A DNA stretch of 64,000 nucleotides from Actinomadura meyerae (lineage in GTDB: Bacteria > Actinomycetota > Actinomycetes > Streptosporangiales > Streptosporangiaceae). Shown one piece after another: positions 23,000 to 32,659 of this stretch. The stretch spans positions 1-64,000 of the forward strand of contig NZ_FZOR01000028.1 in NCBI RefSeq assembly GCF_900188445.1, written 5' to 3'. Made by a program: the position numbers and the translations under genes. The notes beneath the pieces are model-generated. The model made no database searches. It saw only the letters and a program-made list of their open reading frames with translations, and was not told the origin of the DNA. The stretch's first letter is position 1; each line of letters opens with the position of its first letter.

Positions 23000-23998
23000 C
23001 AGTAGCTCCGCCAGGAGGTCGTCCAGCGTGACGATGCCCGCGAACTCGCCGCGCTCGTCGTTCACCACGGCGAGCTGGGCGTGGTCGCGGCGCATGCGGC
23101 TGACCGCGTCCAGGACGGTCGCCTCCGCCGTCAGGACGGGCGCCGGGTGCGCCAACTCGCCGGCGCGGCGGTCCCCGTCCGGTTCGGTGATGGCGGCCCG
23201 GACGTGCACGATGCCGGTCATCGCCCCGTCCCCGGACCGGACGAGCAGCCGGTTGTGGCCGCTCGCGGTGGCGGTCCGGCGGATCTGCGCGATGGTCGCG
23301 TCCGCGCCGATCGTCGTGACGGACGTGGCGGGCACGACGAGCCGCCCGACGGTCGCCTCCCGCGCGGAGATGGCGCGGCGGAGCAACTCGTGGTCGTGCC
23401 GCCCGATGAGGCCGAGGCGGCGGGACTCGCCGACCAGGTGGCTGAGCCGGGCCGGGTCGGTGTGGCTGTCCAGCTCGTCCTTCGGCGTGACGCGGAACAG
23501 CCGCAGCAGCCCGTTCGTCACCGCGTTCAGCGACGACAGGATCGGCCGCGACACCTTCGCGAACGCGCGGAACGGCAGCGCCAGGATCAGCGCGGAGCGC
23601 TCCGGGTGCGCGATCGCCCACGACTTCGGCGCCATCTCCCCGACGACCATGTGCAGGAACGTCACCACGGCGAGCGCGGTGCCGAGCGCGATGGCCGTCA
23701 CGCCCGCTTCGGGGACGCCGAGGGCGTGCAGCGGCGGTTCGAGGACGTGCTCGAACGCCGGCTCGGTGACGATCGCGAGGCCGAGGGAGCACATCGTGAT
23801 GCCGAACTGCGCGCCGGCGAGCATCAGCGACAGCTCCCGCACGCCCGCGACCGCGGCGACGGCGGGGCGGCTGCCCTTGGCGGCGGCGCGCTCCAGCTGC
23901 GGCCGGTTGGCGGCGACGAGCGCGAACTCGGCCGCCACGAAGAAGCCGTTCCCGAGCAGCAGCAGGACGGTGACCAGCAGCGACGGCAGCAGGCTCAT
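22982..23998 (-). CDS. hemolysin-C/CNNM-type membrane protein (DUF21 + CBS pair)
   Basis: 338 residues. The N-terminal DUF21 domain (about 1-185) has four hydrophobic segments including the conserved NGFFVAAEFALVAANR and GEMAPKSWAIAHP. Two CBS domains follow (about 205-330) with the sequence ending in a CBS motif GIVTLDDLLAEL. The C-terminal CorC/HlyC domain of longer members is missing. The family is linked to Mg/Co efflux or Mg homeostasis. Start overlaps the stop of the longer upstream paralogue by ATGA. Confidence 0.85.
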   Translation of the reverse strand: MSLLPSLLVTVLLLLGNGFFVAAEFALVAANRPQLERAAAKGSRPAVAAVAGVRELSLMLAGAQFGITMCSLGLAIVTEPAFEHVLEPPLHALGVPEAGVTAIALGTALAVVTFLHMVVGEMAPKSWAIAHPERSALILALPFRAFAKVSRPILSSLNAVTNGLLRLFRVTPKDELDSHTDPARLSHLVGESRRLGLIGRHDHELLRRAISAREATVGRLVVPATSVTTIGADATIAQIRRTATASGHNRLLVRSGDGAMTGIVHVRAAITEPDGDRRAGELAHPAPVLTAEATVLDAVSRMRRDHAQLAVVNDERGEFAGIVTLDDLLAELLATNPH

Positions 23999-25341
23999 GA
24001 CACCTCCACCGACGGCGAGCGCGGCGCCGGGACCGCCGCCGGGGCCGTCCTGATCAGGATCTTCTCGGCGACGCGGCGGGCCAGGCTGACGACCTCCAGC
24101 TCGACCGAGCCGGAGTCGAGGGCGACGGTCAGCCGGTCGCCGGCGCGCGGCAGGCGGCGCAGCTCCGCCATGACGAGCCCGCCGATGGTGTCGTAGGCGT
24201 CGCCCTCCGGCAGGCCGAGCCCGGTGAGGCGGCCGACCTCGTCGATGCGCATGCCGGCGTCGACGAGCCAGGACCCGTCCGGCCCGGACGTCGGGACGAC
24301 CTCGAACCCGTCGGTCTCGTCGGTGATCTCGCCGACGAGCTCCTCGGCGACGTCCTCGAAGGTGAGGATGCCGGCGAGGCCGCCGTACTCGTCCACGACG
24401 CAGGCGAACTCCTGCCGGGACTCGCGCATGTGCTCGATCACCCCGTACAGCGGCTGGCTGCCGGGCACGAGCAGCGCAGGCCGGGCGATCTCGCCGACCG
24501 GGGTGGCGGGGTCGAGGGTGTCGTCGGCGACCTCGCGGACGCCCGCGACGCCGACGACGTCGTCGACCTCCGTCCCGTACACGGGGTAGGCGCTGTGCCC
24601 GGTCTCCCGGATCAGCTCCACCAGCTCGGCGACGGGCGCCGTCGACGGCAGCGCGCGGACCTGCGGGCGCGGCACCATGACCTCGTCCGCCGTCAGGTCG
24701 CCGAAGGACAGCGCGCGGTCGAGGAGGCCGGACAGGTCGGCGGGCAGGTGCCCGGTACTGCTGGACCTGCCGATGATGTCGCCGAGCTCCTCCAGCGTCG
24801 CTCCGCTGTGCAGCTCCTCCACGGGCTCGACGCCCACGGCGCGCAGCAGCCGCTCCGCGGCACGGTCGAACAGCCGGATGACCGGGCCGGCGACCGTCAG
24901 GTACACGAGGGTGGACGAGGCGAGCGCGCGCGCGAGCGACTCCGCCCGAGCCAGGGCGAGATTCTTGGGGAACAGCTCGCCGAGGAGCATCTGGATGAGC
25001 GTCGCCAGGACGAAGCCCGTGGCGAGCGCGATCGCGCCGGTCGCGCCCGCGGGGACGCCCAGCACCTCCAGCAGCGGCTGTATCAGCTCCGCGAGCGCGG
25101 GCTTGGCGATGAAGCCGACGACCAGGGTCGTCATCGTGATGCCGAGCTGCGCGCCCGACAGCATGAACGACACCCGGCCGATGACCTTCAGCGCCCTCTT
25201 GGCGGACGTGTCGCCGCTCTCGGCGGCCTGCTCCAGGGTCGCGCGGTCCGCGGCGACGTAGGCGAACTCCTGGGCCACGAAATACCCGGTGGCTGCGGTG
25301 AGAAGGATCACCGCGAAGACTCCCAGTGCCGCGCTCAGCAT
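23995..25341 (-). CDS. hemolysin-C/CNNM-type membrane protein (DUF21 + CBS + CorC)
   Basis: 448 residues, same family as the next gene. DUF21 domain in about 1-190 (GYFVAQEFAYVAADR, GELFPKNLALARAE), CBS pair in about 205-330 (EVMVPRPQVRALP, FACVVDEYGGLAGILTFED), then the CorC/HlyC transporter-associated domain (about 345-430, DAGMRIDEVGRLTG). The pair of adjacent genes, one full and one lacking the CorC domain, is common in actinomycetes and suggests a heteromeric transporter. It is the first gene of the minus-strand pair. Confidence 0.88.
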   Translation of the reverse strand: MLSAALGVFAVILLTAATGYFVAQEFAYVAADRATLEQAAESGDTSAKRALKVIGRVSFMLSGAQLGITMTTLVVGFIAKPALAELIQPLLEVLGVPAGATGAIALATGFVLATLIQMLLGELFPKNLALARAESLARALASSTLVYLTVAGPVIRLFDRAAERLLRAVGVEPVEELHSGATLEELGDIIGRSSSTGHLPADLSGLLDRALSFGDLTADEVMVPRPQVRALPSTAPVAELVELIRETGHSAYPVYGTEVDDVVGVAGVREVADDTLDPATPVGEIARPALLVPGSQPLYGVIEHMRESRQEFACVVDEYGGLAGILTFEDVAEELVGEITDETDGFEVVPTSGPDGSWLVDAGMRIDEVGRLTGLGLPEGDAYDTIGGLVMAELRRLPRAGDRLTVALDSGSVELEVVSLARRVAEKILIRTAPAAVPAPRSPSVEVS

Positions 25342-25613
25342 GGGGCACCAGGTCTATGACTGGGGTCCGACACTGCGGACTCACCACTCCTCTCGTAGAC
25401 GGACTACCTGTCGTAACGTCACTTCGTTCAACGACGTTCCCGGTCCAAAGGGTACGGCTCGGCGCCCGCGCGCGCCGTGCGCGTGTACACGGCTTGCCCC
25501 GCGGGCATGGGCGAAAGCACCTTGTCTGGGTTAGTGTCACGGATCACACTTGTATGCGAGCGAACGTCCGATAGTGGTCCGGTCCGTGCTCCCAGACCGG
25601 TGCCGCAGAGGGC

Positions 25614-26900
25614 ATGCTCGGGGGGACCGGAGAAGCGAACGCGGGGCAGACGTTGGACCAGAGCGGGGCCGGGGCCGCCGCGCCCATGAGCCGTGAAGGC
25701 GTCGACCATGCCCTCCGCACGCTGCGCGACGAGCGCGAACGCATCTCCGCGTCCCTGGTGGAACTCGACCGCCACCCCGGCGTCCGGCTGCTGACGGGCG
25801 CCCGGCTCACCGGCGAGACCTGGCGCCGCTGGGAGGACGCGCAGGCCCGCCTGACGACGCTGTGGCGGCTCTTCGACGCCTACCAGACCGTCCTGGACGG
25901 GGCGTGCGAGCTGCGCGCCCGGTCGCCCCGCCCGGACGCGGAGACGCTGACGGAGCTGTCGGAGCTGCTGTCGGGCCGCTCGGTCGAGGTGCCGGGCGGG
26001 GAGATCCCGCTGGAGCACCGCACGCTGCTCGGACCGCAGGAGGAGCGCATCACCTTGGACGAGGCGGTCGCGATGATGTCGGACGCGTACGAGTTCGTCG
26101 CGGGCGAGGTCGCCGCCGCCGACGCGGCCTGGACGGCGCTGCTGGTCCCCCTGGAGGAGGCCGAGGAGAGCTGGCGGGAGGCGACCCGCCTCGCGCACAT
26201 GCTGGACGGCACCCGCCACCCCGAGCTGGACCGGGTCGGCCGGGAGCTGACCGCGCTCGGCCGCCTGGTGCGCACCGACCCGCTGTCGCTCGTCCGCGAC
26301 GGCCGCCCGGACACGGCCCGCCTCGACCGCGTCCGCACCGTGCTGAGGGCGCTCGGCGACGAGCTCGCCGGGGTCGCCCGGATGCGCGACGAGTACGCCG
26401 ACCTCGTCGCCCGGATCACGGCCGTGATCGAGGAGACCGAGGACACCGAGCGGCGGGCCCTGGAGACCTACGCGACCGTCCTCGCCAAGATCCACTCGCC
26501 GAACCTGCCGGCGCCGCCGCAGGGCCTCGGCACCGCCCTGCGCGACCGGCTCGCCGCGCTGGAGCGGCTCCGCGAGGCGGGCCGCTGGGTGGAGATGGCG
26601 GGCCGCTTCGCCGAGCTGGAGCGCGCCGCCGAGGACGCGCTGGAACGGGCGCGCGGGGAGTTGCGTCTGAGTGCCGGCCTGCTGGACCGGCGCGGCGAGC
26701 TGCGCGGCCGCCTGGAGGCGTACCGCGCCAAGGCCGCCCGGCTCGGGCTGGCGGAGGACGAGCGGCTCACCGACCTGTACGGGGAGGTCCGCGAGGTGCT
26801 GTGGACCGCCCCCTGCGACCTGCGCCGCGCGACGGCGCTGCTGGTCGAGTACCAGCGGGCCATCAGGGCGAGCGAGACCGAGACGGGGACGCGGCGATGA
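25614..26900 (+). CDS. alpha-helical/coiled-coil protein, first gene of the PknG operon
   Basis: 428 residues (start ATG 25614; TTG 25653 or ATG 25686 are alternatives). The sequence is nearly all helix, with charged heptads such as LRTLRDERERISASL, RRWEDAQARLTTL, EVLWTAPCDLRRA and no signal peptide. No domain is recognised. It overlaps pknG by ATGA (26897-26900), so it is co-translated with the kinase, and may be its regulator or scaffold. The upstream region carries no recognised regulator binding site. Confidence 0.75.
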   Translation: MLGGTGEANAGQTLDQSGAGAAAPMSREGVDHALRTLRDERERISASLVELDRHPGVRLLTGARLTGETWRRWEDAQARLTTLWRLFDAYQTVLDGACELRARSPRPDAETLTELSELLSGRSVEVPGGEIPLEHRTLLGPQEERITLDEAVAMMSDAYEFVAGEVAAADAAWTALLVPLEEAEESWREATRLAHMLDGTRHPELDRVGRELTALGRLVRTDPLSLVRDGRPDTARLDRVRTVLRALGDELAGVARMRDEYADLVARITAVIEETEDTERRALETYATVLAKIHSPNLPAPPQGLGTALRDRLAALERLREAGRWVEMAGRFAELERAAEDALERARGELRLSAGLLDRRGELRGRLEAYRAKAARLGLAEDERLTDLYGEVREVLWTAPCDLRRATALLVEYQRAIRASETETGTRR

Positions 26901-29392
26901 ACCGATGCACCCAGCCCGGCTGCACGGGCGAGGTGGACGCGGACGGCTTCTGCGACGTCTGCGGCATGGCCCCCGCGCCGCCCGCCGAAGCCCCGCCCCT
27001 GCCGCCGACCCCGGCCACCCCGCTCACCCCGGAGCCCGCGAGCTCCACACCCGCCTCCACGCCCGCCGGGTACTCGCGTGCGGCGCCGGCGCGGGTGCCG
27101 GTCGCCGCCGTCACCACGCAGACGCCGCTCGCGCCGCCGACGAGCAGGGAGCCGCACCCGTCCGCGCCGAGCGGCACGGCCGGGGGCACGGCCGGGGGCA
27201 CGGCCGGGGGCACGGCCGGGGGCACGGCCGGGGGCACGGCCGGGGGCACGGCCGGCGGCTCGGCGGCGGGGTCCGGCCGTGGGACGGTCGGGTCCGGCCG
27301 GACGGCCTCGCGCGGCGGCACCCGCGGCACCGGCTCCAGCGGCTCGGCGCGGCGCGGGATGCTCGGCGCCGGGCTCGTCGAGGTGCCGCCCGTCCCGGCC
27401 CGCGACCCCGCCTCGGCGATCATGGAGAACCCGGAGGTGCCGGAGAACCGGCGCTTCTGCAGCCGCTGCGACGAGAAGGTCGGCCGCAGCCGCAACGGGC
27501 GGCCCGGCCGCACGGAGGGGTTCTGCCGCAGCTGCGGGCACCCGTTCTCGTTCACCCCGAAGCTGCGCGCGGGCGAGATGGTCGGCGGGCAGTACGAGGT
27601 GCTCGGCTGCCTCGCGCACGGCGGCCTCGGCTGGGTGTACCTGGCCCGCGACCACAACGTCAGCGAGCGCTGGGTCGTGCTGAAGGGCCTGCTCGACACC
27701 GGGGACGCCGACTCGCTCGTCGCCGCGACCGCCGAGCGCGCGTTCCTCGCCGAGGTCGAGCACCCCAACATCGTCAAGATCTACAACTTCGTCCAGCACG
27801 GCGACTCCGGCTACATCGTGATGGAGTACGTCGGCGGGCGCTCGCTGAAGGACATCCTGCTCAGCATCCGCGACGAGCACGGCGACCAGGCGTCGCTGCC
27901 GCTCGGCCAGGTGATCGCGTACGGGCTGGAGGTGCTGAGCGCCCTCGGCTACCTGCACGGCGTCGGGCTGCTGTACTGCGACTTCAAGCCGGACAACGCG
28001 ATCCAGTCCGAGGAGCAGCTCAAGCTGATCGACCTCGGCGGGGTCCGCCGCGCGTTCGACGTGGACAGCCCCATCTTCGGGACGCCCGGCTACCAGGCCC
28101 CCGAGATCGGCACGCAGGGCCCGTCGGTCACCTCCGACCTCTACACGGTGGGCCGGACGCTCGCCGTCCTCAGCTTCCCGTTCCGCGGCTACACCGGACG
28201 GCACCTGCGCAGCCTGCCGCCCCGCCACGAGGTCCCGCTCTTCCAGCGGCACGAGTCCTACCACCGGCTGCTGCGCCGCGCCACGCACCCCGACCCGGCC
28301 CGCCGCTTCCAGAGCGCCGCCGAGATGGCCGAGCAGCTCACCGGCGTGCTGCGCGAGGTGCTGGCCGCCGAGGACGGGCGGCCCCGCCCCGCGCCGTCGC
28401 CGCTGTTCGGGCCCGAGCAGGCCACGGCCGGCGCCGAGATCGTCACCGCCCTGGACGGGGAGCCGGCGGCCATCCTGCCGCCGCTGGAGCCGCGGGCCGC
28501 CGCCGCGGCGCTGCCCGTCCCGCTGGTGTCGCCCGCCGACCCGGCCGCCGCGTTCCTGTCCGGGCTGACCGCCCGCGACCCGGCCGAGCTGGCCGCCGCG
28601 CTCGCCTCCGCGCCGGTCGCGTCCCGCGAGGTGCGGCTCGCGCTGGTGCGCGTCCGCATCGAGCTGGGCGACCTCGACGCCGCCTCCCGGCTGCTGGAGG
28701 AGATCGCCGCCGAGGCCCCCGACGACTGGCGCGTCGACTGGTACCGGGGCGTCCGCGCCCTCGCCTCGGGGCAGGGCGGCGAGGCCGCCGCCGTGTTCAA
28801 CGACCTGTACGACCTGGCCCCCGGCGAGCAGGCGCCGAAGCTGGCGCTCGCCTTCTGCTACGAGACCGCCGGAGACATGCGCAGCGCCGGCCACTACCAC
28901 CAGACGGTGTGGCGCACCGACCCCACCCACGTCAGCGCCGCGTTCGGGCTGGCCCGCACGATCCTCGCCGCCGGCGACCGGGCCGCGGCCGAGCGCGTCC
29001 TGGACTCGGTCCCCCGCATCTCCAGCCACTACCTGGCCGCGCAGCTCGCCGCCGTCGCCACGGTCGTGCGGGGCCGCAGCCCCGGCGAGCTGAACGCCGC
29101 CGTCCTGATCGAGGCGGGCCGCCGCCTGGCCTCGCTGCGCCTGGACACCGAGCGGGCCGCCGCGTTCACCGCCGAGGTCCTGTCGGCCGCCCTCGCCTGG
29201 CTCCGCGCGGGCCGCGCCCCGATCCCGGCCGGCGTCCGGCAGCGGATCCTCGGCACCGACATGACCGAGCCCGCCCTGCGCGCCAAGCTGGAGGAGACCT
29301 ACCGCGTCCTCGCCAAGCTCGCCGACGACGCCGGGCACCGGCACGCGATGGTGAAACGCGCCAATGCCGTCCGCCCGAGGACGCTCTTCTGA
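26897..29392 (+). CDS. pknG: soluble Ser/Thr protein kinase PknG
   Basis: 831 residues with the PknG plan. A zinc ribbon at the extreme N-terminus (C4, C9, C19, C22), a Pro/Ala linker and seven GTAG repeats, then the rubredoxin pair CSRC (188-191) and CRSC (210-213), a kinase at about 230-490 (glycine loop 240-247, Lys263, YCDFKPDN with catalytic Asp362, DLGG at 379, GTPGYQAPE) and a TPR region of about 300 residues. HRD is replaced by Y-C-D as in mycobacterial PknG. In mycobacteria PknG phosphorylates GarA to control 2-oxoglutarate metabolism. The operon also codes a phosphatase, FHA, VWA and the GlnX/GlnH sensor. Confidence 0.95.
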   Translation: MNRCTQPGCTGEVDADGFCDVCGMAPAPPAEAPPLPPTPATPLTPEPASSTPASTPAGYSRAAPARVPVAAVTTQTPLAPPTSREPHPSAPSGTAGGTAGGTAGGTAGGTAGGTAGGTAGGSAAGSGRGTVGSGRTASRGGTRGTGSSGSARRGMLGAGLVEVPPVPARDPASAIMENPEVPENRRFCSRCDEKVGRSRNGRPGRTEGFCRSCGHPFSFTPKLRAGEMVGGQYEVLGCLAHGGLGWVYLARDHNVSERWVVLKGLLDTGDADSLVAATAERAFLAEVEHPNIVKIYNFVQHGDSGYIVMEYVGGRSLKDILLSIRDEHGDQASLPLGQVIAYGLEVLSALGYLHGVGLLYCDFKPDNAIQSEEQLKLIDLGGVRRAFDVDSPIFGTPGYQAPEIGTQGPSVTSDLYTVGRTLAVLSFPFRGYTGRHLRSLPPRHEVPLFQRHESYHRLLRRATHPDPARRFQSAAEMAEQLTGVLREVLAAEDGRPRPAPSPLFGPEQATAGAEIVTALDGEPAAILPPLEPRAAAAALPVPLVSPADPAAAFLSGLTARDPAELAAALASAPVASREVRLALVRVRIELGDLDAASRLLEEIAAEAPDDWRVDWYRGVRALASGQGGEAAAVFNDLYDLAPGEQAPKLALAFCYETAGDMRSAGHYHQTVWRTDPTHVSAAFGLARTILAAGDRAAAERVLDSVPRISSHYLAAQLAAVATVVRGRSPGELNAAVLIEAGRRLASLRLDTERAAAFTAEVLSAALAWLRAGRAPIPAGVRQRILGTDMTEPALRAKLEETYRVLAKLADDAGHRHAMVKRANAVRPRTLF
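27173..27256 (+). repeat. seven 12-bp tandem repeats inside pknG (GTAG x 7)
   Basis: Perfect copies of GGCACGGCCGGG in the linker between the zinc ribbon and the rubredoxin domain. The count could vary by slippage without changing frame. Confidence 0.9.
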
Positions 29393-29394
29393 CC

Positions 29395-30567
29395 ATGAAC
29401 GCCGACCAGCGCACCCCCGCCGCGCCGTGTTCCGCCTGCGGCGAGCCCGCCCACACCCGAGACCGCTACTGCGAACGTTGCGGCACCCCCACCCTCCCCC
29501 CACGTCCCGCCTGGACGACCCCACCCACCGCACCCGTCGCCCCCGCCCGGCGACCCGCGCTGACGCCGGATGTCGTGCCCATGCGAGGCGCTGCGCCCAC
29601 GCGGGGTGTCACGCCGACGCCGGACCTTGCGCCTGCCCCGGTAGGCATGCCCGCGCCCGGTGTCGTGTCTTCTGCCGGGGTCGGTGGGGGTGTTGCGCAT
29701 TGTGCTGTGAAGTGCGTGGATTGTGGTGGGACGGAAGTCGGGGCGGACGGGTTCTGCGGGCGGTGCGGGTTGCGGCAGCCGAGTGGGCGGGAGCACGTCG
29801 AGGTCGGGCTCGGGGCGGCCGGAGCGGCGGTGAGCGACGTCGGGCTGCGGCGGCGGCGGAACGAGGACGCGGTCGCGCTGGCCGAGCTGCCGGGCGGGGC
29901 CTGCGCAGTGGTGTGCGACGGGGTCGCGACGGCGCCCGGGTCTGAGGAGGCCGCGCGGCGGGCCGCGGACGCGGCGGCGGCCGTGCTGTCCGGACGCGTG
30001 GCGGCGGGGATGGACCCGCGTGCCGCGACGCGGGCGGCGGTGGAGCGGGCCGCCGCGGTCGTGGCGGGGCTCGGCGGGGAGCCCGGATCCTCGCCCGCCT
30101 GCACGTTCGTGTCCGCCGTCGTCGACCCGTCCGGTGTCACGGTCGGATGGGTCGGGGACAGCCGGGCGTACTGGCTGTCGGCCGCGGGGTCGTGCGTCCT
30201 GACGCGGGACGACTCGTGGGCCGAGGCCATGGTCGAGCAGGGCGCGATGTCCGCCGAGGAGGCGCGGGCCGACGCGCGGGCGCACCAGATCACGGCGTGG
30301 CTGGGCGCGGACGCCGGTCCCGTCGAGCCGCACGTGGCGGCGTTCCGCCCGGTGGCGCCGGGGCTGGTCGTGGTGTGCAGCGACGGGCTGTGGAACCACC
30401 TGCCGGAAGCCGCCCGCCTGGCGGCGGTCGCGCTGGGCGGGGACGGCCCGGCCGGTGCGGCGCGGCGGCTGCTGCGGGCGGCGCTGGACGCGGGCGGGCA
30501 CGACAACGTGACGGTGGCGGTGCTGCCCGGCCCGCCGCCGGGAGCCGGGAGAGAGCGGGGCAGATGA
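29395..30567 (+). CDS. PP2C-type protein phosphatase with two N-terminal zinc ribbons
   Basis: 390 residues, starting 2 bases after pknG. Zinc ribbon 1: C12, C15, C26, C29 (CSACGEPAHTRDRYCERCG); after a Pro-rich linker ribbon 2: C107, C110, C121, C124. The phosphatase domain begins at about 140 and shows the metal residues RRNEDA (155-159), CDGV (174-177), GDSRAY (254-259), SDGLW (329-333) and GGHDN (368-372), all features of active PPM/PP2C phosphatases that remove phosphate from Ser/Thr. It probably reverses PknG phosphorylation. Overlaps the VWA gene by 4 bases. Confidence 0.93.
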   Translation: MNADQRTPAAPCSACGEPAHTRDRYCERCGTPTLPPRPAWTTPPTAPVAPARRPALTPDVVPMRGAAPTRGVTPTPDLAPAPVGMPAPGVVSSAGVGGGVAHCAVKCVDCGGTEVGADGFCGRCGLRQPSGREHVEVGLGAAGAAVSDVGLRRRRNEDAVALAELPGGACAVVCDGVATAPGSEEAARRAADAAAAVLSGRVAAGMDPRAATRAAVERAAAVVAGLGGEPGSSPACTFVSAVVDPSGVTVGWVGDSRAYWLSAAGSCVLTRDDSWAEAMVEQGAMSAEEARADARAHQITAWLGADAGPVEPHVAAFRPVAPGLVVVCSDGLWNHLPEAARLAAVALGGDGPAGAARRLLRAALDAGGHDNVTVAVLPGPPPGAGRERGR

Positions 30568-31868
30568 GCGGGTTTCCGGAGTTCACCGTCCGTGTGGACC
30601 AGAACGCCTACCTTCCGGCGGGCGGGCGGGAGATGCACGCGATCGTGACGGTGGAGGCGCGCTCGTCCGGCGGCGGCAGCGGCGGGGGTGGTGGCGGCGC
30701 CCCGGCGGCGGAGGTCATCATCATCGACACGTCCGGGTCGATGTCGTACCGGGGGAAGATGGCGGCGGCGAAGCGCGCCGCGCGGGCCGCGGTGAACGTG
30801 CTGCGGGACGGCGTGCACTTCGCGGTCGTCGCGGGCGCGAACCGGCCGCGGATGGTCTACCCGCAGGGGGAGCGGCTGATCGCGGCGGACGAGGCGTCCC
30901 GGCGCAGCGCGGTGAACGCGATCGGGCGGCTGGAGGCGGCCGGCGGGACGGCGATCGGGTCGTGGCTGCGGCTCGCGGAGCGGCTGTTCGCCGAGCACGG
31001 CGACGCCGTCCGGCACGCGATCCTGCTGACGGACGGCAAGAACCAGCACGAGTCGGAGGAGGAGCTCGACGCGGCGCTGCGGGCGTGCTCCGGGCGCTTC
31101 CTGTGCGACGCGCGCGGCGTCGGGACCGACTGGGAGGTCGCCGAGCTGCGCAAGATCACTTCGGCGCTGCTGGGCGGGTTCCTGGACGTCCCCGACCCCG
31201 CCGACCTGGAGGCCGACTTCCTGGCGATGACGCGGGCCGCGATGGGCAAGGAGGTCGCGGACGTCACGATGCGCGTCTGGACGCCGCAGCAGGCGCGGCT
31301 CCAGTTCGTGAAGCAGATGGTCCCGGCCGTGGAGGACCTGACCGGCCGCCGGGTGGACTCGGGCGCGCAGACGGGCGACTACCCGCTCGGCGCGTGGGGG
31401 ACCGAGTCCCGCGAGTACCACCTGTGCGTCGAGGTGCCGCCCGGCGACGTCGGGCGGCAGATGCGCGCGGCCGGGGTGAGGCTCCTCGCGGGCGACCGGG
31501 TGCTCGGGTCCGGGAACGTCCTCGCCGAGTGGACCGACGACGAGGCCCGCTCGACCTCGATCAACCGGCGGGTCGCGATCCACACCGGGCAGTCCGAGCT
31601 CGCCGAGGCGATCCAGGAGGGCCTGGAGGCGCGGCGCCGCGGCGACGAGGACACCGCGACCGCCCGGCTCGGCCGCGCGGTCGTGCTGGCGCGGGAGGTC
31701 GGCAACGAGCAGATCTCCGGCCTGCTGGAGCGGGTCGTGGACGTGGTCGACGAGGCGTCCGGCACGGTCCGGCTGAAGCGGGACGTGGCGAAGGCCGATG
31801 AGATGTCGCTCGACACCCGTTCCGTCCGGACCGTCGTCACCCGGCCCTCCGACGAGTCGGGAGGCTGA
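30564..31868 (+). CDS. von Willebrand factor A domain protein
   Basis: 434 residues. A glycine-rich stretch is followed by a VWA domain: D-T-S-G-S at 55-59 (MIDAS metal site), Thr129 in GGTAIG and Asp157 in LLTDGKN, which are the complete metal-ion site. The rest is a beta-rich then helical region of about 230 residues with no known domain. Such proteins bind partner proteins through the metal. It follows PP2C by an ATGA overlap; in mycobacterial pknG loci this gene is not present, so its partner is unknown. Confidence 0.88.
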   Translation: MSGFPEFTVRVDQNAYLPAGGREMHAIVTVEARSSGGGSGGGGGGAPAAEVIIIDTSGSMSYRGKMAAAKRAARAAVNVLRDGVHFAVVAGANRPRMVYPQGERLIAADEASRRSAVNAIGRLEAAGGTAIGSWLRLAERLFAEHGDAVRHAILLTDGKNQHESEEELDAALRACSGRFLCDARGVGTDWEVAELRKITSALLGGFLDVPDPADLEADFLAMTRAAMGKEVADVTMRVWTPQQARLQFVKQMVPAVEDLTGRRVDSGAQTGDYPLGAWGTESREYHLCVEVPPGDVGRQMRAAGVRLLAGDRVLGSGNVLAEWTDDEARSTSINRRVAIHTGQSELAEAIQEGLEARRRGDEDTATARLGRAVVLAREVGNEQISGLLERVVDVVDEASGTVRLKRDVAKADEMSLDTRSVRTVVTRPSDESGG

Positions 31869-31873
31869 GGCCG

Positions 31874-32659
31874 ATGCCCGTCTGCCCTAACGGGCACGCG
31901 TCCGCGGACGCCGAGTACTGCGACGTGTGCGGCGACGCCATGGGCGGCCCGCCCCGCCCCGCGCCCACCCCGCCTAGCCCTGAGCCCGCTTCGCCTCGCG
32001 CCGAGTCAGCCTCGCCCCGCGCCGAGTCAGCCTCGCCCCGCGCCGAGCCCGCCGCCCAGGAGCCGGACAAGCCGCCGGTGTGCCCGCACTGCGGGACGCC
32101 CCGCTCGGGACGCTTCTGCGAGGCCGACGGCTACGACTTCGACACCGGCACCCTCTACACCGTCGAGCTGGCGATCGACCGCGCGGCGCGGGCGGTGCCG
32201 CTGGTGCCGCAGCCGCGCACCGGCAGCGCCCCGGCCGCGACGCCCGGCCCGGTCGCGCTGATCACGGCGGACCGCGCCTACTTCGACACGGTCGTCGCCG
32301 AGATGGGGCCGGACGCGGCGGGCCTCACCTTCCCGCCGTACTGCCCGGAGCGCCGCGTCCCGCTGAGCGGCGGGCAGGTCAGGATCGGGCGGCGCAGCGT
32401 CTCCCGCGGGCTCCTCCCCGAGATCGACCTGGGCACGCCCCCCGAGGACCCCGGCGTGTCGCATCTGCACGCCGTCCTGCTGGCGCAGCCGGACGGCTCC
32501 TGGAACCTCGTCGACCCCGGTTCGACGAACGGCACCACCGTGAACGGCGGGACCGAGCCGATCCCGGTGAACGTGCCGGTGCCGATGGGCGACGGCGACC
32601 GCATCCATGTGGGCGCCTGGACGACCATCACGCTGTCCCTGCAGGAGGGCCCGCCATGA
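31874..32659 (+). CDS. FHA-domain protein with zinc ribbons
   Basis: 261 residues, starting 5 bases after the VWA gene. A zinc ribbon (C4, H8, C16, C19), a linker with three SPRAESA-type units, and a second ribbon (C70, C73, C82) precede an FHA domain at about 155-255, with RIGRRS (171-176), VSHLHA (195-200) and WNLVDPGSTNGTTVNG, the residues that bind phosphothreonine. The GarA substrate motif E-T-T-x of mycobacteria is not seen, so it is a reader rather than a GarA copy. It may bring the phosphorylated kinase or its targets to the complex. Confidence 0.9.
   Translation: MPVCPNGHASADAEYCDVCGDAMGGPPRPAPTPPSPEPASPRAESASPRAESASPRAEPAAQEPDKPPVCPHCGTPRSGRFCEADGYDFDTGTLYTVELAIDRAARAVPLVPQPRTGSAPAATPGPVALITADRAYFDTVVAEMGPDAAGLTFPPYCPERRVPLSGGQVRIGRRSVSRGLLPEIDLGTPPEDPGVSHLHAVLLAQPDGSWNLVDPGSTNGTTVNGGTEPIPVNVPVPMGDGDRIHVGAWTTITLSLQEGPP

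Noticed and set aside
26468..29533. Very long open frame of about 1000 codons on the minus strand opposite pknG
   Set aside because: Its sequence has no domain signal and mirrors the third-position GC of the real plus-strand genes; a shadow frame typical of high-GC DNA.
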